NCBI GenBank assembly: GCA_023485545.1
Contig: JAMCZI010000030.1
Span: 1 to 47,064, forward strand
DNA from: Candidatus Martarchaeota archaeon
GTDB lineage: Archaea; Micrarchaeota; Micrarchaeia; Micrarchaeales; Micrarchaeaceae
DNA: 47,064 bases
Reading direction: 5' to 3'
Made by a program: the position numbers and the translations under genes. Positions 30,353-38,814 of this stretch are shown here, one piece after another; the stretch's first letter is position 1, and the number at the start of each line of letters is the position of its first letter. The notes below the pieces were generated by a model. The model did not search any database and was not told the origin of the DNA. It saw only the letters and a list, made by a program, of their open reading frames with translations.

Positions 30353-31473
30353 ATCAGCTTGTTAAGCACCTTGCCTCTTGACAGGCTCGGCGCACCCAGC
30401 ATGTCTGCGAGCGTCTCCATCATGTCGAACGATATTATGAAAGTGAAGCCTATCGCTATCAGGGTGTAGCCCATTGGCACGAGCACTCCTGAGATGAACG
30501 CGAAAAGCGCATCCAGCGATAGGAGGTTGCCAAGAGATGCAAATATTCCTGTGGGAGCGGATACGCTGAAAGAGCTAAACGTGGATGACAGGCTGCTCAC
30601 CGTGCTCGGCGGCAGCTGAGGCGGCACTATAGATACGTTTATTGAGAGCAGGAAGTGCAGGAGGAGCGGGAATATCAGGTAGAATGCGAAGAAAAGCGCA
30701 AGCATCGCGCCTCCCGCTGCCCTGGTCCATGGAAAACTCCTGAGCACTATCCCTACATACAGGAATATCGGAAAGAGCGAGAAGAATATCGCAAGAAGGG
30801 CTATTGTCGCGATGAAAAGCCCGGCTATCCCGCCTGCAATCTCGACAACCTCATCCAGCACCGACCGGTATATTGCAAATCCTGAGAATGGCTTGAAAGC
30901 GACGCCGAAGCCGTTTGGCTGTAGCTGCACGTTCACATTCTTTGCCGCGTCGACTAGGTTTCCAAGTATGGAATATGCTATTATCTGCTGCGGCATCTCT
31001 GTGACTCCGTAATACGCAAGGTAGGAGCAGTCGGAGGAGAATATCTGTGCGTTTGCTGATGGAGCAGTAGGCGTGTTCAGCCCGGGTATGCCTGCTATGC
31101 TTGTGCTCCCGTACGTGCTGTTGAACACCGAGAAGGTGCCGACAAATACCGCTATTATAAGCACAGTGACTATTATCTCCCCAAATTCGGTCTTTGCGAA
31201 ATTTGTAAGCCTGTTTATCTTGAATGAATAGCCAAGGGAGTAGACTATGCCCAGAACTGTCGCGACAGTGAGCAGCAGTATCATCGATATCTCTATCAAG
31301 TACGATAGCGACTGCGGATGGTTGAGGACCGAATTGGATGGTGATATTATCGTCGAACAGAATGCTGCGTCGGGGTTAGGCACATTGGACGTGGCGGCGT
31401 GCGATTCGGGGACCACGAGCGCCATAAGCAGTGCTAGCATGACGAACGAAACCGCAATTTTTCTCCTGTTCAT
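30349..31473 (-). CDS. VirB6/CedA-like polytopic membrane protein (paralog 3)
   Basis: A 374-aa protein with a signal peptide (M-N-R-R-K-I-A-V-S-F ... S-H-A-A, about 1-26), a pair of outer Cys and about seven membrane helices. Signatures: T-E-F-G-E-I-I-V-T-V before a helix and I-V-L-R-S-F-P-W-T-R-A-A-G-G-A-M-L-A, then I-F-P. The C-terminal tail (M-L-G-A-P-S-L-S-R-G-K-V-L-N-K-L-I) follows the family pattern. It starts 3 nt after the preceding stop and overlaps the next start by 4 nt. It is inferred to be a channel component. Confidence 0.68.
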   Translation of the reverse strand: MNRRKIAVSFVMLALLMALVVPESHAATSNVPNPDAAFCSTIISPSNSVLNHPQSLSYLIEISMILLLTVATVLGIVYSLGYSFKINRLTNFAKTEFGEIIVTVLIIAVFVGTFSVFNSTYGSTSIAGIPGLNTPTAPSANAQIFSSDCSYLAYYGVTEMPQQIIAYSILGNLVDAAKNVNVQLQPNGFGVAFKPFSGFAIYRSVLDEVVEIAGGIAGLFIATIALLAIFFSLFPIFLYVGIVLRSFPWTRAAGGAMLALFFAFYLIFPLLLHFLLSINVSIVPPQLPPSTVSSLSSTFSSFSVSAPTGIFASLGNLLSLDALFAFISGVLVPMGYTLIAIGFTFIISFDMMETLADMLGAPSLSRGKVLNKLI

Positions 31474-31476
31474 TTA

Positions 31477-32907
31477 TTACACCAGCTTTGACAGCCCTGC
31501 CATCGAAGTGTCGCCACCCATAAGGCCGGATATCCCCATTATGGCGGAGAGCGTTATTATCAGGTTCAATATAGGGAGGAAGTATGATGATACGCCTATT
31601 ATCGCCGATGCGTTGAGTATCGGGAACACCAATGATACCGCATCTCCAGGGGAGCACGAGTCCGGGAAGCTGAGCACGGGTATCGAGCTGAACGATGGCG
31701 CTCCGGATATAAGCGTCTGGATAAGGGAGACCACACCTCCGGAAAACCCTATGAATGGTATCTCAAGGTACGCTATGTCAACAGCTTCCGCTCCTCCGAA
31801 GCCTCCGCTTGGCCAGCAGCTGTACTGCTCGGCTATGTATTTTATCTTTGGCTCGTTGAAGAAATTCACAGCGTAAGTGCCGCCATTCGGCCCTGGAAGG
31901 GCGGTCAGCGCACTCGTGTATATAGAGTTGAAGCCGTATGTCGATGTTATGCCCTGGCTTGATTGGGATATGAGCGCGTTGTTTATTCCAGCGCCCATGG
32001 AGAGGTACTCTATCGTGTATATTGCAGGGAATATGAGCACCGCCCCAATGCCTATGGCTATCAGCAGGCCGCCTATCTTGCGCGTGAACGGAGTAGCGCG
32101 AAGCACTATGCCGCCGAATATCAGGTATGGCCACGCAAGAAGGAAGGCGGTGAGCAGAAGCATCTGCAGCGTGAACGACTCGAACGCGAACGACAGTATG
32201 TCGCCAATGCTCCTCATTGACCCTAGTATCATGGCATAGCCGGCATACGGCGTATAGGAGATTCCGGTGCTGATTATCGGCCTGAGAGGAACAACAGGGA
32301 CCACGCACGGGCCCAGAAGGTTTGGCACCTGGGTGCAGAACTTGAATGTAGGCGTCGCTTTTGCGAAGAACCCTATGTAGGCATCGACCTCGAAGAACTG
32401 GTCGAGGTTGGTCACCGTCTGGTTTGTCATGTTTGCCAGTATCAGGCCGCTCACTGCAAGAGGATAGTCTGATATCTGTGTCACGTCTGTTGTAGTGGGC
32501 GCGCCGTCTATTATGTTACATATTCCGGGGGTGCTGCCGGGAGTTGTGCCTGCATATAGCAGCGACGGGCTTACGCCTATGAGGTTCAGGTTTGTCGTGC
32601 TGGATAGCGATGAGCACAAGCCGCTCATTGCGTTGTAGCTCATGAGGCTTGTCCCAGAGAGCGCGGTCTCGAAAAATTTGCCGAATGTGGTCACCGCCCA
32701 TATCACTATAAGCGCTATCAGTATAGTCCCTGCTATCTGGTAGAACTCGTTTATCGCCGAGGACTTGACTGTAGAATTGTTCAGGACTGAGCCTATCATG
32801 TACCATACTGCTATTATCGCCGAGTCAAGCAGTATCGCGGCTATCGCCAGGGGTATTATGCCGGAACCCAGCCCGAACGTCAGCATCAAAGAAGGATCGA
32901 AAAGCAT
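31477..32907 (-). CDS. VirB6/CedA-like polytopic membrane protein (paralog 4)
   Basis: A 476-aa protein with a hydrophobic N-terminus but no clear signal cleavage site, about seven helices and two large outer loops rich in Thr/Pro with several Cys. Signatures: I-N-E-F-Y-Q-I-A-G-T-I before a helix, and I-V-L-R-A-T-P-F-T-R-K-I-G-G-L-L-I-A-I-G followed by I-F-P. The tail G-L-M-G-G-D-T-S-M-A-G-L-S-K-L-V fits the family. It is 10 nt after the preceding gene. Loops differ strongly from the paralogs while the core motifs are kept, suggesting a shared membrane core with specialised outer parts. Confidence 0.68.
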   Translation of the reverse strand: MLFDPSLMLTFGLGSGIIPLAIAAILLDSAIIAVWYMIGSVLNNSTVKSSAINEFYQIAGTILIALIVIWAVTTFGKFFETALSGTSLMSYNAMSGLCSSLSSTTNLNLIGVSPSLLYAGTTPGSTPGICNIIDGAPTTTDVTQISDYPLAVSGLILANMTNQTVTNLDQFFEVDAYIGFFAKATPTFKFCTQVPNLLGPCVVPVVPLRPIISTGISYTPYAGYAMILGSMRSIGDILSFAFESFTLQMLLLTAFLLAWPYLIFGGIVLRATPFTRKIGGLLIAIGIGAVLIFPAIYTIEYLSMGAGINNALISQSSQGITSTYGFNSIYTSALTALPGPNGGTYAVNFFNEPKIKYIAEQYSCWPSGGFGGAEAVDIAYLEIPFIGFSGGVVSLIQTLISGAPSFSSIPVLSFPDSCSPGDAVSLVFPILNASAIIGVSSYFLPILNLIITLSAIMGISGLMGGDTSMAGLSKLV

Positions 32908-32917
32908 GAAAGCACCA

Positions 32918-34087
32918 CTATATATTGCCCCAGAAGGAGGCAGCCCCCTCTATGCCTGCATCAAGCGAGGACGCAAGGCTCTGCGCGAAGCCGAGCGTCA
33001 CTGCTACGTCAAGGCCAAACAGGAAAATCCCCACGAATATGAACTGCGCCATTTCATCTATTGTAGTCAGGATCTGTGATGTGACCGCAAACGGGTCGAA
33101 GAGCGGCAGCACCCCGGTAGATGCATAATTGCCAAGCAGTGAGTTTAGCGACGGAGTCGTGATGCCGAGGAAGCTTCCCGAGACACTTGATGAGAGCGAG
33201 CTGAAGAACGTGGATGGAAGCGAATCTAGGGTAAACGATGTGTGCAGATACTGGAAGTAGGGGTTCTGCACAGAGAATATCCAGTTCACTATGTATGAGT
33301 TGTACGATATCATCAGCGGGTATATCAGGTAAACAGCTATGGCTATGGCGAGCACAGCGTTGGAGGCGCTGCGCAGGCCGCCTGAACCTGAAGCCGAATA
33401 TGCTATCGAGCGCATTATGAGCGCAACGGGCAGCACTACGGTAAATGCAGTGTATTCAAATATGGGTATGGACAGGTACTGCACGAAAAGCGACCCTATC
33501 ACAAGCGTTATTATAGGGCCGAACACAGCCAGGTAGAGGTCTGAAAGTATTCCGAAGTTAGCGCCGAGGTCCGCGCCGAAGCTGAATCCGACAGAGAAGA
33601 TTTCGACCCCCTTGTTTGCAGTAGACTTCGAGACAATTTTCGCCGTATGGCTGAGGAATCCTGGCCCTTCGTAATTGATCAGCGCCGGATACACCCTCGA
33701 GTCTATGCCGTAGTCTATCGAGGTCAGATAAATGTTGGTGAGCAGCCTCAGCCCTGTGTTGAGCGTGAGGTTACCTATGTAGTAGTCGGAGTAGGCGAAG
33801 GGGCTCTCGGTTGTATGGGTCACGTGCTGGCTTATAGCCGTAGATGCGGTGCATGCGGTCGAAGCCGCGCCTATCAGCACTATGATTATTATGACGCTTA
33901 TGAAGAGCTGCGTGAGCTCGACGCGCATGACTGATGTTATCTTCCCCTTCATCGAAGACGGAAGGAACCTCGAGAGCATGTAGACAAGCGTCACTACGAA
34001 TATACCTGCGAGTATTACGGCGAAGTTTATGCCTAGCCAGCTGTTGACGTACGAAGCGCCGCCGTAAAGTGCACAAGTCTGCAACAT
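32918..34087 (-). CDS. VirB6/CedA-like polytopic membrane protein (paralog 5)
   Basis: A 389-aa protein, N-terminal helix at about 18-40, about seven helices in all. Signature one is R-V-E-L-T-Q-L-F-I-S-V before a helix. Signature two is the most diverged of the set (I-M-R-S-I-A-Y-S-A-S-G-S-G-G, then A-V-L-A-I-A-I-A and I-Y-P). The tail L-A-S-S-L-D-A-G-I-E-G-A-A-S-F-W-G-N-I lacks the usual LGG. There are two adjacent Cys near residue 80 (T-A-C-T-A-S). It starts 8 nt after the preceding gene. Divergence at the conserved loop may mean a different job within the complex. Confidence 0.66.
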   Translation of the reverse strand: MLQTCALYGGASYVNSWLGINFAVILAGIFVVTLVYMLSRFLPSSMKGKITSVMRVELTQLFISVIIIIVLIGAASTACTASTAISQHVTHTTESPFAYSDYYIGNLTLNTGLRLLTNIYLTSIDYGIDSRVYPALINYEGPGFLSHTAKIVSKSTANKGVEIFSVGFSFGADLGANFGILSDLYLAVFGPIITLVIGSLFVQYLSIPIFEYTAFTVVLPVALIMRSIAYSASGSGGLRSASNAVLAIAIAVYLIYPLMISYNSYIVNWIFSVQNPYFQYLHTSFTLDSLPSTFFSSLSSSVSGSFLGITTPSLNSLLGNYASTGVLPLFDPFAVTSQILTTIDEMAQFIFVGIFLFGLDVAVTLGFAQSLASSLDAGIEGAASFWGNI

Positions 34088-34095
34088 TTATACCA

Positions 34096-35655
34096 CTATG
34101 CTATGCTGAATTTGCCGAAGCTGAGGTTCAGCTCACCTCCCAGTGTCCTCGCTATGCTCTGCGTTATCACTACGACTATTACCAGGTCGAATATGAACAG
34201 GACGAACTGGAGCAGCACGTCTATGAATGCCTTTGAGGTTATGATGTTCATCGCAGGATATATTGAGCCGAAGCTGTCGAACCCTGCAGTAAAGCCGGTA
34301 GCCATGTCCGAGCTGAAAATGCTTGATATGTCGGCCCCGAACGATGCAACGCTGCAGAGAAGACCGCTGCAGCTCTGCGAAACGGATGTGGATAATGTGG
34401 AGCCGATCATGCTGCTTATCGGCAGGTTGAACAGCACAAGCACCGACGGGTATATTATTGCGGTTGCTATGCCAACTGCGATCATGTTGCCGCCTATTCC
34501 TCTCATGAATGGGAACGCGCGCAGCACTATGCCTATGGGTATGAATATCCCTATGCCTATTATCGCCCCGGTATATAGGAACTCAGATTGGAACTGGAGT
34601 ATCACAACCACAGGCACAAGCACAACAGCTATGAACGCTTTGAGGAACGAGTAGGATGTGGGGTCAAAGCTCTCCAGCACGTTTGTGTTGTATATGCTTC
34701 CGGTGAAGCCGAACTGGAGCGAAGCTGGTATGGCAGGGTAGGGAGGCAGGGGAATCGGGAACCATACCGCGAGGTTGAGGCTCTTCAGGAACTGTATGCC
34801 GTCAGCCAGGCCCAGCGCGGTGTCGTATGCGTTCTCCGAAACCTGGACCTGCGCCTGCGTGAATGTGGCGGCAGCCGCATAGAGGGACTGGAGGTTGCTT
34901 GCTAGCCTGTTTCCGCCTCCTGGAGTCCCTATCTGCAGGTTTGGCGCGGATGCCCCGGCTACGAAATTGACGGCTATGCCGCTGAGTATGATCAGCGTAG
35001 AGAATATCACGATTAGAAGCATTATTGTCTTTGCCGCCTCCCACAGCTCACCCTTGTACCATTTCTTAAGGCCGTCAATCTGCACGACCTCGCCGAGCAT
35101 GTACGCCAGCGCTATCATTGCGAACGTTACAAGCAACCCTATTGCAGAGAGGGGTATTGAAGCCTCGAGGCAGCCGCCGAGCGATATGTAAGTGCCCGTG
35201 ACAACGCAGTACGGCTCGCTGATAGCAGGAGCGACATCCACTGAAAGGCTGGAGGACTTGAGCACCGTGCCTGAGTTTATAGCGTTTACTGTCATCGTCT
35301 GGATCCCTGCAGGAAGCGGAGCTGCCGCGCCGTCGCTGTAGTAGCATGCAGTCTGCCCGCCAAAATTTCCGGAGAGGTCGCAGCTTATGTAGGATAGGCC
35401 GCTAAGCTGCTCGACGCCATTAACGTAGAGCGTCAGCGTGGTGCCGGAAGGCATGCTAACCGGCGTCGCTTGAAACGTGTCGTTGTAGCCGAATGGGACA
35501 GGGTTCTCCTGCAGTGTCAGGTATATGTTCTGCGGCGGCGGTGGCGCAGCTGCAAATGAATAGTTGGAAATAGCAGCTATCAGGAGCACAGCGACAAAAA
35601 GGGCGAGAGCGTTCCGTGCAGGCGCTGTAAGGCTTTTGGCATATTGCTCAGCCAT
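34096..35655 (-). CDS. VirB6/CedA-like membrane protein with N-terminal outer domain (paralog 6)
   Basis: A 519-aa protein, first gene of the operon. A signal peptide (about 15-36) is followed by an Ig-like outer domain of about 120 aa (L-T-L-Y-V-N-G-V-E-Q-L-S-G, two Cys, then V-N-A-I-N-S-G) and about seven helices. Signatures: G-E-L-W-E-A-A-K-T-I before a helix, and I-V-L-R-A-F-P-F-M-R-G-I-G-G-N-M-I-A-V-G followed by I-Y-P. The tail L-G-G-E-L-N-L-S-F-G-K-F-S-I-A is the fullest version. A TATA at 35677-35686 lies 26 nt before the ATG, so it is probably leaderless. Confidence 0.7.
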   Translation of the reverse strand: MAEQYAKSLTAPARNALALFVAVLLIAAISNYSFAAAPPPPQNIYLTLQENPVPFGYNDTFQATPVSMPSGTTLTLYVNGVEQLSGLSYISCDLSGNFGGQTACYYSDGAAAPLPAGIQTMTVNAINSGTVLKSSSLSVDVAPAISEPYCVVTGTYISLGGCLEASIPLSAIGLLVTFAMIALAYMLGEVVQIDGLKKWYKGELWEAAKTIMLLIVIFSTLIILSGIAVNFVAGASAPNLQIGTPGGGNRLASNLQSLYAAAATFTQAQVQVSENAYDTALGLADGIQFLKSLNLAVWFPIPLPPYPAIPASLQFGFTGSIYNTNVLESFDPTSYSFLKAFIAVVLVPVVVILQFQSEFLYTGAIIGIGIFIPIGIVLRAFPFMRGIGGNMIAVGIATAIIYPSVLVLFNLPISSMIGSTLSTSVSQSCSGLLCSVASFGADISSIFSSDMATGFTAGFDSFGSIYPAMNIITSKAFIDVLLQFVLFIFDLVIVVVITQSIARTLGGELNLSFGKFSIA

Positions 35656-35676
35656 ATTAGGATTCCTCTCAAAAAC

Positions 35677-35686
35677 TATTTATACA
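35677..35686 (-). promoter_or_regulatory. TATA box of the six-paralog operon
   Basis: TGTATAAATA on the minus strand, centred near 35681, is 26 nt from the ATG at 35655: a leaderless start for the long operon 35655 to 27687. Confidence 0.55.
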
Positions 35687-35704
35687 TGTGAGCGGACGGC
35701 CGCC

Positions 35705-36424
35705 TTACCTCCTCATCATCGGGAATTTCTTCAGGTATGCCTCGCTCTGGAACACTATCAGGAATGGCATCACAAGCAATGAGTTAATTATGATTGATAG
35801 GTATTCTGAGAACTGCGGCACGGCTGCTATGAAGAGGAGGTCTATCAGAGTAATAGAGACGGCCGCAATGGCGAGCCAGACAAGAAAATAGGAAAAGCCA
35901 GATGCGAAAAACTTCGCGCTGCGTTTCATCGCCTTTGGTATGCGGCTATCCTCCATCACTATGGAAGCAGGAGCGTAGAACACGAACGGCGTTAGGGCAA
36001 GCCCTACGACTGCTGTTATCAGCCCCACGGGCCGTATGCCGTAGGTAAGTATCTCTGAAGCGAATATTGCAAGGGTGAAAAGGCCCAGCACCGCGAATAT
36101 CCTGGCGGTGTACTTCTCTATGCCCTTAAGCACCTCTGCGCTCACACGCACATGCATCCTGCTGTGCTTCACTATTACGTTTATCGAGACTATGGCGAAG
36201 CTTAGGAATAGCAGGGAGAATATAGAAGCGATTATTATCACTGATGCGCTAAGCGGCGTGATGTTGAAGTAAAAGAGGCTCGAAGTCCTTATCAGTATCG
36301 CTCCCGCATCGTTGAAAGTCGGGAACGCAGCGAGGACCGGTATGGCAAAAGCTATCAGGAAGGAGAGCGAGAACAGCAGTATAAGTCTCGCGTTCTTCCT
36401 GTACGTCTCAAGCGAATAATGCAT
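35705..36424 (-). CDS. Six-TM membrane protein (YciC/DUF4013-like)
   Basis: From the ATG at 36424 the product is 239 aa; a TTG at 36436 in the same frame is possible. There are about six membrane helices with short loops and no signal peptide. The segment I-V-M-E-D-S-R-I-P-K-A-M-K-R-S-A-K-F-F resembles the conserved helix-loop of YciC/DUF4013-type proteins (E-x-x-x-x-x-A-h-x-x-S). A TATA at 36474-36483 gives a leader of about 28 nt. It sits between the pilin and the six paralogs, in the same orientation but with its own promoter, so membership in the apparatus is uncertain. Confidence 0.62.
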   Translation of the reverse strand: MHYSLETYRKNARLILLFSLSFLIAFAIPVLAAFPTFNDAGAILIRTSSLFYFNITPLSASVIIIASIFSLLFLSFAIVSINVIVKHSRMHVRVSAEVLKGIEKYTARIFAVLGLFTLAIFASEILTYGIRPVGLITAVVGLALTPFVFYAPASIVMEDSRIPKAMKRSAKFFASGFSYFLVWLAIAAVSITLIDLLFIAAVPQFSEYLSIIINSLLVMPFLIVFQSEAYLKKFPMMRR

Positions 36425-36473
36425 TACTCCAGGCAATTCAACACCGATGCGCTGTTAGTAATGAAAAAAGAAG

Positions 36474-36483
36474 CTATTTATAG
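36474..36483 (-). promoter_or_regulatory. TATA box of the six-TM gene
   Basis: CTATAAATAG on the minus strand predicts a start near 36452. Confidence 0.45.
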
Positions 36484-36538
36484 GTTATAAATGCGGCTGG
36501 CAGCCGCATTGCGCCTGAAAGTTATTGGCATGCTGCAA

Positions 36539-36919
36539 TCAGGTGCTGCTGCATGCCGACGCTATCGCAGTGTTGCCGGAGATCACCTGAAGCAGGTAAG
36601 GCGCTATTATCACGATTATGACGCCTATTATGCCGCCCACTATGAAGCCCATTCCGTAGCCCTGAAGGCTTCCCTTGAGGCTTGATGGTGCGACGTGCGC
36701 TCCAGCATATATTGCTCCGCCCAGTATCATGAGCGTCAGGCCGAGTATGAATATTATTGTTGTGACGCTTGAATAGACTCCGCATATTGCGTTGAGCGCG
36801 TTGGCGGTAGTGGTAGTCGCAGAGCTCACTGATAGGAGATATGACCCAAAGATAAGCACTGAAATGAGCAGCCTCAGATACCCCATCTTTCCGTTAAGCA
36901 GTGTGTTAATGTTTTTCAT
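36539..36919 (-). CDS. VirB2/CedA1-like conjugative-type pilin
   Basis: A 126-aa protein. The N-terminal helix (L-L-I-S-V-L-I-F-G-S-Y-L-L-S-V-S-S-A) is a signal peptide. After cleavage the protein has two hydrophobic helices (about 53-75 and 90-113) joined by a short loop with H-V-A-P-S-S-L-K-G-S-L-Q-G-Y. This matches VirB2/TrbC pilins and the archaeal CedA1/TedC pilins: small, two helices, a basic loop facing the pilus lumen. Two Cys (C46 and C123) flank the helices and could form a disulfide. It is monocistronic, as expected for a highly expressed pilin. The assignment rests on architecture and neighbourhood. Confidence 0.68.
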   Translation of the reverse strand: MKNINTLLNGKMGYLRLLISVLIFGSYLLSVSSATTTTANALNAICGVYSSVTTIIFILGLTLMILGGAIYAGAHVAPSSLKGSLQGYGMGFIVGGIIGVIIVIIAPYLLQVISGNTAIASACSST

Positions 36920-36966
36920 GCCAACGCCTATTTTATAAAAACAACTAGTAATTAGTTAAACGAACA

Positions 36967-36976
36967 CATATAAAAA
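36967..36976 (-). promoter_or_regulatory. TATA box of the pilin gene
   Basis: TTTTTATATG on the minus strand, centred near 36971, predicts a start near 36945 and a leader of about 26 nt. Confidence 0.4.
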
Positions 36977-36995
36977 GCTTTTTTTATGGCAGCCA

Positions 36996-37031
36996 GGCAT
37001 ACTTTGGCATACGGCAATTTGGCGCGTATGC
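36996..37031. promoter_or_regulatory. Direct and inverted repeats between pilin and carbamoyltransferase genes
   Basis: GGCATAC occurs at 36996-37002 and 37006-37012, spaced 10 bp. The second copy forms an inverted repeat GCATACG/CGTATGC (37007-37013 with 37025-37031). It lies between the divergent pilin and carbamoyltransferase promoters: an operator or a small structured RNA. Confidence 0.4.
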
Positions 37032-37044
37032 GCTACATTTAATT

Positions 37045-37054
37045 ATATTTATAC
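37045..37054 (+). promoter_or_regulatory. TATA box of the carbamoyltransferase operon
   Basis: ATATTTATAC centred near 37049 predicts a start near 37075 and a leader of about 33 nt ending in GGTG shortly before the ATG. Confidence 0.4.
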
Positions 37055-37107
37055 AAAAGTTTGATTGCATAATCCTTTGCGGATCTGTAAAAGTAAACGG
37101 TGTTATC

Positions 37108-38814
37108 ATGTACATACTTGGCTTGTGGGACGGCCACGACTCCGGAGCTGCGCTGCTCAGGGATGGCGAGATAGTGTTCGCTGCGAACGAGGAGCGTTTT
37201 ACAAAGAGGAAGCTGGAGGTGAACTTCCCGTACAACGCCATATACGCTGCGCTGAAGTATGAGGGAATAAAACCAACGGATGTCGAGGAGATAGCTTTCT
37301 CGACAACTGAATTCACGAAGACGCTTGAAAGGATATTCCCGCCGATGAAGGAGTATTATTATCAGTTCAGGAGGAGAAAGATCCCAAAGCCCAAGTTTGA
37401 GGATTTCAGGCACATGATAAAGTACAGGTTTACGAGCGTAGGGATACTGCCGCTCTGCAGCAGCATCAGTTCTTCCATAATATCGAAGAAGCTCAGGCAC
37501 ATGGGTTTCAAAAAGTTTAGGCTGCACATAGTTGAGCACCATACTGCACATGCGGCGACAGCCGCATTCACGTCGCCGTTTGACAGATCGATGGTGGTGA
37601 CGCTTGACGGGCTCGGCGATGGCCTGTCCGGCTCGGTAAGCTCGCTGGAGAATGGCAAGATGGAGCGCCTGATGGGCATAAAGGTGAAAGATTCCGCAGG
37701 CATATTCTTCGAGCAGGTAACCAACATACTCGGCTTTAGGGAGCTTGAGGACGAAGGCAAAGTCATGGCCATGGCCGACTACTCCTATCCATTCCCGTTC
37801 GAGGAGAACAAGTTCAAGGACTTCTTTGTGCTGGAAGGCACCAAGCTCACAGCGAGATACAGCCCGGCGAGGCAGTTCGGGCTCCTGCAGAGAATAGCAT
37901 GGCAGATGCCGAGGGAGCAGGTTGCCTATATGGCGCAGCAGATGATGGAAAAAGTGATGTCGAAGCTCGTCAGCAACCTAATAGACAAGTACGGCTTCAA
38001 GGACGTCGCCTTCGCAGGAGGGGTGATGTCAAACATAAAGGCGAACATGGAAATCAGGAACCTGGACGCGCTGGAGCACTGGTACATTTTCCCCCACATG
38101 GGCGACGGCGGAATAGCTCTTGGCGCCGCGCTCCAGACAAACTACCTGATGACAGGCAGATCCAAGTACAAGTTCGGCGCATACCTCGGCCCCGAATACG
38201 ACCACGAATCGATAGAGAAGGAGCTGAAGGGAACGAAGGGGATACTGTTCAGCGAGGACTCCGATCCAGAGGGCCACGCGGCAGAGCTCATAGGCTCGGA
38301 CAAGTATGTATTCTGGTTCCAGGGCAGGATGGAGTACGGGCCAAGGGCTCTCGGCAACAGGAGCATACTGGCGAGGAGCGACTCTGACGGCGTGAAGGAC
38401 AGGCTGAACCTGTACGTGAAGAAACGCGAGTGGTTCCAGCCTTTTGCGCCGTCGATGCTAGAGAGCGAAGCGTCACGGCTTCTAGAATACGACAGCAAGG
38501 GAGCAGACAAGTTCATGACAATGGCGTACAGGGTGAAGGACGATGCACGGGCGCTTACAAAATCTGTAGTGCAGATTGACGGCACGGCCAGGCCGCAGAT
38601 GGTTGCTGGAGAAAACCCCAGGTACATGAAACTTCTGGAGAGGCTCGCCAGGGGCAAGACAGGCGCCGGGCTTGTTCTGAACACCAGCTTCAACGTTCAC
38701 GGGAAACCGATAGTTATGTCTCCTGCTGACGCAATAGCCACGATGAGGGAGACGAAGACCAGGTACATGTTCGTCGGTGACTATTTCGTTGAGAACAGGA
38801 GTGGTCTTAAATGA
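37108..38814 (+). CDS. NodU/TobZ-family O-carbamoyltransferase
   Basis: Transfers a carbamoyl group from carbamoyl phosphate, via carbamoyl-adenylate, to a hydroxyl of a sugar or similar acceptor. Seen in 568 aa: an N-terminal Kae1-like ASKHA domain (L-G-L-W-D-G-H-D-S-G-A-A at 4-15), the metal-site H-H-T-A-H-A motif (about 143), T-L-D-G-L-G-D-G, the F-A-G-G-V-M-S-N segment, and the C-terminal carbamoyl phosphate domain with G-P-R-A-L-G-N-R-S-I-L and N-T-S-F-N-V-H-G-K-P-I-V. Length is normal. It overlaps the membrane glycosyltransferase by 4 nt, so the acceptor is likely a surface glycan or lipid-linked sugar. Confidence 0.92.
   Translation: MYILGLWDGHDSGAALLRDGEIVFAANEERFTKRKLEVNFPYNAIYAALKYEGIKPTDVEEIAFSTTEFTKTLERIFPPMKEYYYQFRRRKIPKPKFEDFRHMIKYRFTSVGILPLCSSISSSIISKKLRHMGFKKFRLHIVEHHTAHAATAAFTSPFDRSMVVTLDGLGDGLSGSVSSLENGKMERLMGIKVKDSAGIFFEQVTNILGFRELEDEGKVMAMADYSYPFPFEENKFKDFFVLEGTKLTARYSPARQFGLLQRIAWQMPREQVAYMAQQMMEKVMSKLVSNLIDKYGFKDVAFAGGVMSNIKANMEIRNLDALEHWYIFPHMGDGGIALGAALQTNYLMTGRSKYKFGAYLGPEYDHESIEKELKGTKGILFSEDSDPEGHAAELIGSDKYVFWFQGRMEYGPRALGNRSILARSDSDGVKDRLNLYVKKREWFQPFAPSMLESEASRLLEYDSKGADKFMTMAYRVKDDARALTKSVVQIDGTARPQMVAGENPRYMKLLERLARGKTGAGLVLNTSFNVHGKPIVMSPADAIATMRETKTRYMFVGDYFVENRSGLK

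Noticed and set aside
20260-36919. Integrated conjugative element or provirus
   Set aside because: No integrase, relaxase, coupling ATPase, attachment repeats or tRNA-end duplication are visible; base composition looks like the surroundings.
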